Source of the DNA: Chara braunii
Taxonomy: Eukaryota > Streptophyta > Charophyceae > Charales > Characeae
DNA: 64,000 bases
Reading direction: 5' to 3'
Assembly: GCA_003427395.1 (NCBI GenBank)
Contig: BFEA01000273.1
Span: 1,693,143-1,757,142 of the forward strand
A model generated the notes under the pieces. It searched no databases, had not been told where the DNA came from, and saw only the letters and a list, made by a program, of their open reading frames with translations. The position numbers and the translations under genes were made by a program. The stretch's first letter is position 1, and each line of letters begins with the position of its first letter. Positions 22,106 through 33,205 of the stretch are shown here, piece by piece.

Positions 22106-24026
22106 TCAAACCCCCTCATGGTCTTGATGCCTTAGTGTGGCGCGCAGGAATGGAAGTTGCCTGGCGCCGAGGACATTATGAGGTACTTTGATAAGGCTCC
22201 CCCACTCTATCGTGGAAGCGAACTTGTAATATTCATGCCATAGACATTTCTTTGCCTTGATTGCTCGATCCCATTCATTCTTGTTTGAGGCGTTGAGAGG
22301 CTTGTCCAAGAGGGGACGACACTCATCCATGGGTCGTTTTTTAACTTCGTCCTCATCGGCCCAATAAGAACAATGTTGTAGCCCATACCACGCAAACCAC
22401 ATGCGCAAGGGTGAATGGGATGCAAAAATCATGTCGATGGGCCATTGCTCCTGTTGTACTCCCTACACAAGACATGTGCAAAACAAAAATTGAAAAAGAA
22501 TTGTCACGGAACCAAAACAACCTTTTTACAATTGAAGTAAACTTTCAAAATTGTTCAACCATCACCCAACCATTTATAAAAACTTTCATAAGATCGCGGA
22601 CAAATCCAACTATGTTATCCTCAACCAAACCGCGGAATTCATCGCAATTCGCGAAGTTTAAAAAATGTGCTCCCTTATAGGCCCCGTCTTCCTATACTAG
22701 ACAAGTCCAGATCTCATCACACTTCCAAAATCCTCGTCCGAGTGATCCCTTGCCTGAAATTGTACACGCTCGCCCATTGGGAGGACTGGAAAAAATCATG
22801 ACGTGCACTCGTTGCTTTTGTCTCCTTCATTGACACTCTCTTGAACAAATGGACTCTGATAGTGAAGTGTAGATTTAACATTCGCTTGAATATTGGGAGG
22901 AATGAGAAGTCCAGTCATAAACTCCCTTGTTCCTTAGGCTGGTCTCTCCCAGCCAAAAGTGATCGAGTCAACCTGCTGCTATTGTGGTTGATCAGTCTTC
23001 TTCTATTTTCTCTCCCATGCCTTATTATAAAGTCCTTCGAGTGACTTTGATCTCCGAGTCGGTATCCAGTATTCCACCAGCACTTCATTGTAATGTGGTA
23101 GATCTTTTTTACGAACCAATGGACAAAATGCTTTGGCCACGCAAATGGGCACGCCTCAGGAAATGTCGTCGTCGAAGGGGCGAATAATAATAAAAAAATG
23201 CCCTCGTCAACATGCGTCAGAAGGTCGAAATTTATCTTCGGGTGATATTTTTTGTGTCCAACAAACAGGGGTTGTCTGTCCTCAATGTTGGCACTGCTAT
23301 GACAAAAATGTTGAGCACTTTTTAGGACTCTCGCCGTTGGCCGAAAAATTTTCAGAGGTTGTGTTGACAACCCGTTTGCAATGGTGTCGTCATCATGTTT
23401 GACAACCTTATCCGAATAACACAATGCTCTTAAGTTTCTCCCCGACTCACCTCATGTTCGCGGTAAGTGCACCACGTTGAGCGATTGCTCTCGAGTAACT
23501 CGCAGAAGCGAATAACACTATTTTGACCATTCAAATAATCATTTCTAGGAATTGACTGCAGAGGAGGTGGGTCAAATGACCATGTAGGACCTGCGTAGCT
23601 TTCATCAGGGTTTTGTTTGAACCAATGAATCCGACCTTCCGCAGACAACCACTTGTCATCGTCGCAAAACTCCTTATACATCATATCTAGATTATTTCCA
23701 CCCAACAAAAGCTTGAGCAAGTGTGTCTTTGAAATTCCGGTGATGTCAGACGCAACGACTGGGTTTACGATACTTATCCAATATGCCACTCTATCAAGGA
23801 AAACACATTTAGAGGCTTTTTGTGGGATTGCTCTACGAGCTTGTAGAACTCGTCCACGATATGAGTGTCTATATTTTTTACCATCTTCGAGGAGACGTTG
23901 AAAGTAGCGTCAACGTCTGTATGCGTATGCCCCATCATTATGAAACTCATTTCCACCTCTTGGAAAATTTGGAACTTAACCAAGAGGGCAACTAATGCAC
24001 ATATGTACTTGTTCTTGTTTTCCCAT
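22106..24026 (-). pseudogene. C-terminal half of a DUF7869-type protein gene
   Basis: Reading down the minus strand from about 24,026: WENKNKYICALVALLVKF, then VEMSFIMMGHTHTDVDATFN (23,960-23,900). This is the hallmark ENKN...GHTHxDxDxxF block of the eukaryotic DUF7869 family. It is followed by a W-containing segment with GISKTHLLKLLLGGNN and YKEFCDDDKWLS (23,789-23,600), and a further frame with PLFVGHKKYHPKINFDLL and HVDEGIFLLL (23,250-23,170). 22,432-22,106 may be the C-terminus. Frames change and stops occur, so it is broken or has small introns. The Asp/Asn/His pattern resembles an RNase H-like transposase fold, but that is inference. The family name is from memory. Confidence 0.6.
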
Positions 24027-24077
24027 CAATATCTGTTTTTTTTTTAATGTGCAAAAATTGTGGAAGTAGATTACCTT

Positions 24078-24590
24078 TCACATTTTCGCCGGTGGCATGT
24101 TGTAACAATAACGACCTTTGCAACATGCTATGCCACGTACCATAAGCAATTTTTTTTTCGACAGCATGTTTTTCGCTCTTTTGTACTGTTCCTTTTTCCT
24201 AGGGTTCCTATTAGTCATGCTATACGGACTTCTCACCCCTGGCAGAGGTGCAGACAAAATTTCCAGTATCGTTATTTTCTCTGCAGTGCTCCTGCCAGAC
24301 ATGTCTGATGTAGAGGGGCTTTGGATATGAATCGCATCATTTGAGCGCACTCTTGACAAACTTACGCGGGCAGTAGATTGTTCTTTCGATGAATAATCAG
24401 TGCTTACCAACTGCTTACCATTGTAGCTACACCGCTCTATCGACACACTGGAAGAGGGTTGTTCCTCGAGTTCATCAGAGGTTGTGAAATGAGTGGCCAT
24501 GGCCACGCAAAAGTCGTTTGTTGAAAATGTTGAACGTGCTACGACGCAACCGTCAACTACGTCCATTGAGTTAGATGGTGTCAATCGCAA
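24078..24590 (-). pseudogene. N-terminal part of the DUF7869-type gene
   Basis: This 170-residue frame is Ser/Thr-rich, then basic (RKKEQYKRAKNMLSKKK), and ends ACCKGRYCYNMPPAKM. A CCKxxxC cluster is expected near the N-terminus of DUF7869-type proteins. It is directly followed by GTAATC, a 42-bp AT-rich stretch ending AAACAG, then the ENKNKY block. The central domain normally between them is absent here and found at 28,580-29,375. The GT...AG-bounded 42 bp could be a fused intron remnant. Assignment to the same gene rests on position and the Cys cluster only. Confidence 0.4.
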
Positions 24591-24599
24591 TCACAAATT

Positions 24600-25036
24600 C
24601 GTTCCACTGCAAGACGAAGAGATGCAACCCCTAAAGCTATCACGATACGCGATACTTATTTTCTTGGGGACAACAACTGGGACTGCCTGAAAGAGGAACT
24701 CTTAGATGAGCTCGCCGATGTCAACTGCAAGACTTCCAGATGAGAATCCAAGTCGAAGACGTATTCGGTTTCCATACCCCGACTCATGCCATCGTTCCTT
24801 GAACCCTCCTTTTGCTGTCATGTTGTCCTCTATTGTGTGGGCACTGCGTTCGAAGGACAAAATTGACCTCCTCGACAATGTGGCTTCGATCAAGTTCGAT
24901 GCATATTTCGGAGAAGTCCTCACACCCTGCAAAACACCAGAGCATAATGTCAGCAGGGAAATTTTGCTACACCAATGGGCCATGAGGATGGACAATGGCG
25001 GTTGTGGACTAAATTGTTATTAAGGCTCTCACACCC
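24600..25036. other. Interval between the DUF7869-like gene and array 2
   Basis: Short ORFs on both strands (for example 24,702-25,023) show no recognisable motif. It may be the 5' part of the gene to its left, or its promoter. Confidence 0.3.
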
Positions 25037-28000
25037 TGCAACCAAGGTGCAGGAAGACCGTCCTTACAACACCCAATTGGGAAACACATAGGTGCCAAGG
25101 TATTTTGGACCAGAGAGTGGTTTCCCCCCCTCTTTGGTACGTAGAGGGGTCTTGCGAGGGATCACGTTATTAGTCATTCGTGAATCGTGGAGGTTATCGA
25201 TGGTGACGGTGAGGGCAATGTTGGTGTATTTGTCGTTGATCATCGTTGAAGGCATTCAGGTGGGTCCAACGAGGGGTTGTGCGCAGAGCAACTTCAGAAG
25301 CTTGACGAGATCCGGATATACACGATCGAATCGTCATCCGACAACGGGATATGCAAGTGGTATGTTAGGACAAAAGCTAAAAAGTGGCTGCGACGTATTT
25401 ACCAGTGTTTGTAATAACCATAACATCATTGTGCTTTATGGGGGTCTATAGGGGGTAGGTTAATGGTATCGTATTTTTGCAGTTGGAATTTCATCAACTG
25501 AGGAATAGGACAGGCGAGGTTTCCCCTTTCAGCGAACTGTGACGAAATTGGCACTCAAAATGTTCTTGGGAAGGTGACAGTGGTCCCGATTGGGCGACAT
25601 GTGACGAAATTCGCAGTTCACTGATTTAGTGCAGGTGAGTGGCCCTGATTCGGCGAAGTGCGATGAGATCCGTACTTCAACTGTTTTGGCAATGGCGATC
25701 CGTAAGGACGAAAACACAATAAGCATAGACACAAATGTGCGTGTTGCGACTGACAATGACATTGCAAGTGCACCACTGCCTATAACGGACATACAACCAC
25801 ATTTTTGGAAGTGTCGAGCCACGCAGCCATTCGCGCTTTATGGATGGTCGTTTTACAGATGATCCCTATCTTTTCAACAAAGAGGGGTACTGCGAGGAAC
25901 CACTTATTCGTCACCAGCGAATCGCGAACGATATCGACAGTGACGTCGAGGGCAACGTCTATGCAACTCCCGTCGATCGTTGATGGAGGCATAGAGGCGG
26001 GCCCAACAACGGATGTTGCGTTGACCTTCGGGAAGTTCGACGGGATCCGAACGTGTAGACAACAAGTTTCATCATCTCATGACAGTGGGTCGTGAAGCGG
26101 TCTGCCGGGATAAAAACAAAAAAAAACAAAAACGGTTGCACAAATGTGAGTGTCAGGACAGGCAGTGACAATTATCGCTCGCCAGCACCTCTACAAACAT
26201 ACTAGTATGGGGCTTTATGGGGGTGTGTAGGGGGTAGATTAGTTTTGTTGTGTTCCGTCCTTTCGAATGTTCACCTGTTGAAAAACTGCTTTCTTGGAAT
26301 TGTCGGGCCGCACAACCATCAACGGTTTATGAAATGGGATGGTGAGTGAGAAGATGACCCCCATATTTTAAAGAAAGAGGGGTCCTGCAAGGAACCGCGT
26401 TATTTGTCATCAGGCAATCGTGAATCATATTGACGGCCCCGTTTAGGGCAACGATGTTGTAGCTCTCGTCGCTCGTTGATGGAGGCATTGGGGCGGGCCA
26501 ATCGTTGGATGTTGCGCCGACCAATTTTGCATGTTCGACGGGATCCGAACTTATAGACAACAAGTTTCCATAGTCTCATGACAGCGGGTCCCGAAGGTGA
26601 TCTGTTGGGACAAAAGAACAAAAAGCGGTTGCACAAACGTGCGTGTCAGGACAGGCAATGACAACACTTGCGTGTCGCCATCTACACACATACTATTATG
26701 GGGCTTCATGGGGGTGTGCAGGGGGTAGATTAATTTTGTCGTTTTTTGCCGTTTCAAATGTTCAGCTGTCAAGAAACTACTTTTTTGGAAGTGTCCCGCC
26801 ACACAACCATCCACGGTTTATGAAATGGGATGGCTGGTGAGAAGATGACCCCCATATTTTGAAGAAGAGGGGCTCTGCGAGGAACCGCGTCATTCATTTT
26901 TGAAGAAGAGGGGTCCTGCGAGGAACCTCGTCATTTGTCATTGGGCAATTGTGGATGATATTGACAGTCACGTTGGGAACAACGATGGTGTAACTCTCGT
27001 CGATCTTCAATGGAGGCATTGAGGCGGCCCAATCGGCGAACTTTGCGCCAACCAATTTTTGAAGTTCATCAGGATCCGAACTTATACACAACAAATCCCA
27101 TCGTCTCCCGACAGTGGGTCCCGAAGGCGATCTGCTGGGACAAAAGCAAAAAAGAGTGGTCACACAAATGAGCGTGTCAGGATAGGGAAGGACAACACTC
27201 GTGCAGGAGCGCCCACAACACACATACTATGATAGGGGCTCAAGGGGGTGTGCAGGAGCGAGAATAATTTCGTTGTGTTTCGTCCTTCTTAATGTTCTCG
27301 TGTCGAGCAACCACTTCTTTGGAATTGTCGCGCCGTGCGGTCATCCATGTTTTATGAAACGGGATGGCTAGTGAGTAGATGACCCTCATATTTTGAACGA
27401 AGAGGGGTCTTGCGAGGAACGACGTTGTTCGACGGCCGATCGTTGACGACATCAACAACTGCGTCATGGCCGATGCTAGTATAGCTTTAGTCGATTGGTG
27501 ATGGAGGCATTCAGGCGGGTCGGCATCGAACGTTGCCCCGGTCAGTTCTGGAAGACGTTGTGCCGATCAGTTCTGGAAGCTCGTCGAGATCCGAACTTAC
27601 AAGGAACGAGTTCCCAACATTTTCGACAACAACTCTCACAGGCGGTATGACGGGACGAAACGGTGAGGACTGGCAATGACAACACTCGTGCACAAGTGCC
27701 TGTAACCGATATACTATTATGGGGCCTTATGGGGGTGTGTCGTGGGGAGATCACTTATGCCGTGGCTCCACCTTTTGAATGCTCACGTGTCGAACCACAA
27801 CTTTTCTCGAAGTGTCGCGTTGCGGATGTGGTTTATGAAATGGGATGGCTGGCGAGTAGATGACCCCCATATTTTCAACGAAGAGCGTTCATGTTAGGAA
27901 CCACGTTATTCATTAGAACGACTCACGGTCGACAATTTTCAAAGTTCGATGGGATCCTAACTTGTCGGAGAATAGATTCCTGCGAAATAACCATTCGTAT

Positions 28001-28512
28001 CCCGACTGTGAAAATAATCTATGCCAACGCACCATCGCGTTGGAATGACAAATCGACATGGGCCTTTACGGGGGTTGCTGGGGGGTGCAAGCGCTTTTTT
28101 TTTCCAACTGAAGTCAGTTTGATAAGATGGATACGGGATGGCGACGTCGACATAATTTTCGTCGAATGTTGACGGACGGAATTACAGGCGGGTCTAGCGG
28201 AAGATCATGCAGAGGATAAATTCTGAAGTTCAACGGCGTCCGTACTTGTCAGAGAATAGATTCATGCGACTCTAGTGATCTCGGTGTTCGGTCTGGCAAA
28301 ATGAAATAATCGTTCGTGTGCCGGCTGAAGAAGAGAACTATGCCAACGCACCAAAGCATCGAAATGACAAACTACCACGAGGTTGCAGGTGGGTTGTAGG
28401 GGGTTGCAAGCGGTATCATTTTTTGTTTTTCAACCGGAGGCAGTTTGATGAGGCGGTTATGGGGATGGCGACATCAGCGGAATTCTCACCGAATGTCGAC
28501 GGACCCAGCGAG
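25037..28512 (-). repeat. Tandem array 2, ~490-bp units carrying the palindrome in reverse orientation
   Basis: The landmark GGCTTTATGGGGGTGTG recurs at about 26,211, 26,702, 27,237, 27,723 and 28,061, with a weaker copy near 25,434, giving units of 491, 535, 486 and 338 bp. Each unit carries GATGACCCCCATATTTT, AAAGAGGGGTCCTGCGAGGA and the palindrome read as AAGTTCGACGGGATCCGAAC (25,299, 25,656, 26,033, 26,531, 27,062, 27,578, 27,942, 28,226). The longer unit has a 41-bp local duplication at 26,857-26,940. The array resumes at 31,073 after an inserted element. Confidence 0.8.
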
Positions 28513-28579
28513 CTACGTGGCACCGCCGGCCGCGGATCCTGCGGCCCAATCCACGACCGACCTCCGAGGCCGCAGGCCT

Positions 28580-29375
28580 GAATTTCAACAAATATTCTCA
28601 TGAAATAAGTAGCCATAGTGTTGAAATCGTGCTTATAGGACATAAACCTTGTGTACACATAAATATACGGATCTCTAGATTCTCTACTGTTGGCAACGAC
28701 ACCTGTAAGATCCGTATTCATCATCATCTCGTGCCTATTAAATGCTTTCGAGTAATGGGTCTAACCAATATCGGGGATGTTTGTCGTCTTCTTTTAAACC
28801 ATGCCGTCAATGACGAGATACAAACACTCTTTCGGGCAGACCATGGAATCAACCTTCGCCCAAATAAAGTTCAATATGTGTTCAACTTGTTGCCGTTGGT
28901 GAACTTTCATCTCCTTTTGAGTTGGTTGTCGATCATGAAGAAGAGCAACATATTGTATACGTTCTTTTAGTTCATGACAGTCGGCGCACTTCGTGAACGT
29001 TTTCGAGTGTGCCCGTGTAATGTGATAAAAGTATTTCTGCCACATTTTATAAAAGTTTGACTCGAACAAGACTTCGTGGTTGTCACGACTTCGAGGCCAA
29101 CAACCATAAAGTCTGATTTCATGGACTCATAAATCAATCTCTTCATTAAAGCAACAGGCAGATGACGTTTCGGTTTGTAAACCGCACCTCGATGAGCTAC
29201 CGCGTTTGGCATGCTATCCGCATGACAGTCGAAGAATATTTTTGTGCTTGCAAGCATAATGACGTTTGTTTTCTTCTGGTTGTTGTCTACCCGTCAACCC
29301 ATGTTCGCAATGCACAAAGCCACTATCAAAGCGCTTCTTGTAGCTATAGAACTTAAGTATGAGAGACACCAAGAA
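28580..29375 (-). pseudogene. Central region of a DUF7869-type protein, captured inside the 28.5-31.1 kb element
   Basis: Minus-strand pieces in order: HCEHGLTGRQQPEENKRH (about 29,320); MPNAVAHRGAVYKPKRHLP (29,200); then NFYKMWQKYFYHITRAHSK and FTKCADCHELKERIQYVAL (29,060-28,960); ECLYLVIDGM (28,800); TNIPDIG; LTGVVANSRE and YKHDFNTMATYFMRIFVEI (28,700-28,580). This is the usual order (HGxxGR, Cys-rich CxxC segment, IDGM, NIP, HDxN) upstream of ENKN...GHTH in DUF7869-type proteins. Two frameshifts and several stops are present. It stops where the element's GC-rich terminal region begins. It is the exact part missing from the gene at 22.1-24.6 kb. Confidence 0.6.
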
Positions 29376-29704
29376 CATTGTAGTATGCCTTGATGCACAT
29401 CAAACGTTCCAACTCTATAGGACAGACACGTTTCGGCCCACCCTCATTCACCGTGAAATCTTTAAGACTTTCCATCCATCACTGCGCTCGCTCTTCTGGA
29501 CTCTTCTTGTACAGTCCTTGGCCGAGCCACGCCTAGGCGGGGGTGCACGCTCAAAATCGGCGCGCGCGCTCCGCCTGCGCACGTCGGCCGCTATCGGCCT
29601 GTGCGAAAAAAGAAAAAATCAAAAAATTGGGGGGGCGGTTTTTCATGTGTGAAAAAAATATTTTAAAAAATAAAAATAAAAATAAATAAAAAAAACAAAA
29701 ATAA

Positions 29705-29735
29705 AAATCGATTGATTGATTATTTTTTTGTTCAC

Positions 29736-29767
<32 letters not shown>

Positions 29768-29791
29768 GGGGGAGGGGTCCTCTTTCCCCTC

Positions 29792-29860
<69 letters not shown>

Positions 29861-30059
29861 ATCAATCAATCAATCAATCGATTAATCAATCAATCAATCA
29901 AAATCAATCAATCAATCAATCAATCAACCAAACCAATCAAGATCCTATTCGATAGGATCTTGATTGGTTTGGTTGATTGATTGATTGATTGATTGATTTT
30001 GATTGATTGATTGATTGATCGATTGATTGATTGATTGATTCTCTCTCTCTCTCTCTCTC
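29705..30059. repeat. (GATT)n/(CAAT)n palindrome with CA and CT microsatellites
   Basis: Around the centre TCG at about 29,950 the arms ...AACCAATCAAGATCCTAT and ATAGGATCTTGATTGGTT... continue as perfect inverted copies for at least 70 bp and imperfectly for about 100 bp each side, through (CAAT)n on the left and (GATT)n on the right. A CA run lies at 29,801-29,824 and a CT run at 30,040-30,059. It adjoins the N gap, so an assembly foldback is possible. Confidence 0.85.
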
Positions 30060-30315
30060 NNNNNNNNNNNNNNNNNNNNNNNNNNNNNNNNNNNNNNNNN
30101 NNNNNNNNNNNNNNNNNNNNNNNNNNNNNNNNNNNNNNNNNNNNNNNNNNNNNNNNNNNNNNNNNNNNNNNNNNNNNNNNNNNNNNNNNNNNNNNNNNNN
30201 NNNNNNNNNNNNNNNNNNNNNNNNNNNNNNNNNNNNNNNNNNNNNNNNNNNNNNNNNNNNNNNNNNNNNNNNNNNNNNNNNNNNNNNNNNNNNNNNNNNN
30301 NNNNNNNNNNNNNNN
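30060..30315. other. Assembly gap (256 N)
   Basis: The gap is flanked by CT-repeat on both sides. The large ORFs spanning it consist mostly of unknown residues and are not genes. A segment GCTGGGACCCTCC recurs three times just right of it (about 30,363, 30,410 and 30,430). Confidence 0.99.
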
Positions 30316-31072
30316 CTCTCCCCCCCTCTCTCTCTCTCTCTCTCTCTTGCGCGCGCGCGTGCAACTGGGACCCTCCCCGCGAGCAGCATGTCGCCAGTTT
30401 GCTGCGCAGCTGGGACCCTCCCTGCACAATTGGGACCCTCCCTGCGAGTTTTGAGTGGGCGCATGTCGCCAGTTTGCTGCGCGCCTATTTGCATGCATGT
30501 AAAGTGTGGAAGAGAGCGAGTTTGATAGCACACACACACACACGCACACTTACTCAATCAATCAATCAATCAATCAAATTAGATCAATCAATCAATCAAT
30601 GAATCAATCAATCAAACCCTTTTTTTGTTTATTTGTTTTCAAATTCTGCATCTGCATTTTTTTTTAAACACCTCATTTCCCTGCAAAAAACAGAAATTCA
30701 TTTAAAAAAAAATCACAAATCGACTCGGGGACCATATATCTCATGATAAAAAATGACAAAAAAGAATTCCTGCTTTTCTTTATATATATACTTTTTAATT
30801 TTGTTTAAACTTTAAATCGATTATAGTTTTTTATTTTTTTTTAAATCTTAAACAAAGTCGGATTGCAAAAAACCAAATATAGGAGTGTAGGGTTTTCCAA
30901 GTCCTACACCCCCATATATATATATATATATTTTTTACGTATTTTTTTTTTGGGGGGGGGGGAATATTGAAAAACTAGGCCGCGGACCTGGCCTCATCGG
31001 TCGCGGCTGCAGTCGAGAATCTCGGCCGCAGCGGCCGAAATGCCCGCGGCCTAGGCCGCAGTTGTCACATAG

Positions 31073-31760
31073 CCAGCGAGGGAATGTAGGAGGACAAATT
31101 ATGAAGTTGGACGGGATCCGAACTTGTTAAAGAATGGATTCTTGTGATTCTAGTGATCTGGGTGTCGGGTTAGGCAGCATGAAATAATCGTTTATGTCCT
31201 GGATGCAGAAGAGAATTATGCCAATGCACCAGCCCATCGAAATGACAAACCACTACGGGTTTTACGGGTGTTGTAGGGGGGCGCAAAGTTGCAAACAAAA
31301 AAAAAGAAAATTCTCGAACTAAAGGCAATTGTCCCTGGCGGTTGATGGAGGCGTTTATTCTGGTCGAGCGAGGGATCGTGTGTCGATGAACTATGCAAGT
31401 GCATCGGAATCCGAACTTCACCGAAAACTGGTTTCCAGCAAACACCCTATTGTGGGGCCTGATGGAGGGAAGTCCACATGAGAACCGTAAAACAATCCAG
31501 GGTAAAGGTTGCGAGGGAAGGACGTCAATGAGAGAGCCTTTCGGGAGTGCTCATTGGAAAGCGGTCGTGTTTCTGGTTTTCAATTGAGGGCAGTGGAGCT
31601 GGAGGGAAATGTTTCAAGAGACTGCTTGTGGTAGGATGACACGTCACCCGAAATATACAAAGTCCGAAGGCATCCGAAATTCACACTTTCGTTATTCTTC
31701 TACACACCTTAATTGTCGTAGTTCGCCGGAATCCGGACTTCTGCAACCGGACTCGCACGA
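31073..31760 (-). repeat. Array 2, continuation
   Basis: Resumes with AGTTGGACGGGATCCGAAC at about 31,104 and keeps the order of landmarks seen at 28,220-28,440 (GATTCTAGTGATCT, ATGAAATAATCG, AATGACAAACYACYACG). Further palindrome variants occur near 31,398, 31,650 and 31,720. Similarity fades near 31,760. Confidence 0.7.
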
Positions 31761-31959
31761 CTGCAATCGTCCACACGGGGCCAGGATGGTAGACTATTTA
31801 GTGTAAATGTGGAAGTTTGGATGCCGCTGTACTAGAACAATTAGGCCTGGAACTTCTAGGTGCAGCCAACGCAGTAGACGAGAGAATCGCGCAATGAAGG
31901 AGAGTGATATTAATGGAAATGGGAACACGCGTTAGCCTATGACAAACCAGTACTCCTGA

Positions 31960-32600
31960 TTGGAAAATGTGTCTCTAGGCTATAGGTAAGCGGACATTGT
32001 TCGATGACGACCAACTTCTTTAGGCCGCACACATAGTGCGATGATGAAAAATGTCATCACAGTGCAGACATTGTTCGATGACAAACAAGTCATTGGAGGG
32101 GAAGAGGACATTGAACATGCATCGGACGCTCACAGGCACCTATTCCTGAACGGAACACATGTCAGTGAGCGACAATGAAGTAAACATTGTTTGATGACGA
32201 ACAATGACGGACAATGTCGTTATGGCACACACAATATTCGATGATATGCAATGTCATTATAGCTCAAACGTTGTTCGATGACGACCAAAGTCTTCACGAC
32301 GTAGGCGTTGCCTGTCATCGAACAATGTCTGTGCCTTAATGGCATTGTCAATGTTGTAAGGACATTGTTCGTCATCAAACAATGTCTGCGCCATAATGGC
32401 ATTGTTCCCCATCGGACAATGTTCGTGCCAGGAACACATTATTCACCATTGAACAACGTCCAAGCGACAATGTTGCAACCTCATTATCACGCAGCCAATT
32501 GTCGAAGGCAAACAATGTCATTGTGACACAGACATTGCTCGTCGCCGTAATGCGTTGTGATGACATCGTTCGTGATTGAAGATTGTTTGTATTGTGGTCG
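31960..32600. repeat. Hairpin-rich minisatellite of GACATTGTTCGATGAC / GTCATCGAACAATGTC
   Basis: At least ten copies of ACATTGTTCG or its reverse complement CGAACAATGT alternate in direct and inverted order every 30-60 bp. Neighbouring pairs can fold (for example near 32,318-32,385). No ORF across it is credible. Confidence 0.75.
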
Positions 32601-33044
32601 CGTCAGGAATGTGCGCCCATCACCCATTGCCTCGCGTTCGAATTAGGGTTTCGCCACCGACCACACGCCAGTGCATGTTTGCATCATAGTCATCGGGACA
32701 GGAGACATGATACTATTCGATCACCCTCTGACACATTGTGTTGTCCTGTTGCACACTTACACGTGTTTTTTGGCACGACCAGACAAAACAGGAAAGGGCA
32801 ATCAATCACGGCTACGCGATAACGCCCCATGGCCGGCTGCCAAGCGGTACTACCCCACGTATTCTTACACAAATAAAAAAATCCCCTTTTCGCTAACGTT
32901 GCATGAGGCGAGCGTGCCACCTGCGGCGAAGGTAGTTGCCGACACATGTCACGCTGGGGAACCCTTCAGAGCCGAGAGGGTGTCAACATGCCATGGCTGG
33001 TGTTGCATCACTTCTTCATGGACCCTGCAGCTCCTGGACGGATG

Positions 33045-33205
33045 ACCGCTCAGATGAAGACGACGATGGCGGAGAGCGCTTGCTCACGTGGAAGGGGGAA
33101 ATGGCGATGGAGGAGTGCGTTTGCTTGTGTAGAGGAAGACAACGATGGCGGAGTGCGTTTGTGGTTGGAGGTAGACGACGATGGTGGAATCCGGTTGCTT
33201 GCACG
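33045..33205 (+). repeat. Minisatellite of ~57-bp GACGACGATGGCGGAGTGCG units
   Basis: Three to four units with GAYGACGATGGYGG and GAGTGCGTTTG recur at about 33,058, 33,096, 33,147 and 33,175. Frames on both strands look like acidic or Ser/Pro-rich peptides because of the repeat. Confidence 0.65.

Larger units (their letters stand above)
28513..31072. mobile_element. 2.56-kb DNA element with 8-bp TSD and GC-rich inverted termini, carrying a gene fragment
   Basis: The target duplication CCAGCGAG is perfect at 28,505-28,512 and 31,073-31,080. The left end starts CTACGTGGCACCGCCGGCC. The right end, reverse complemented, starts CTATGTGACAACTGCGGCC; about 14 of the first 19 positions agree. Both subterminal regions are rich in GGCCGCAGGCC-type palindromes, as in hAT or Mutator ends. 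Array 2 is continuous on either side, showing the insertion is secondary. The interior holds a DUF7869-like fragment, microsatellites, a long palindrome and a 256-N gap. Its termini (CTAYGTGRCA) resemble those of the MITE at 10,602-10,976. Confidence 0.8.

Noticed and set aside
29920-30557. Several ORFs of 139-209 residues
   Set aside because: Most residues are unknown because they span 256 N, and the ends are CT/GATT microsatellites.
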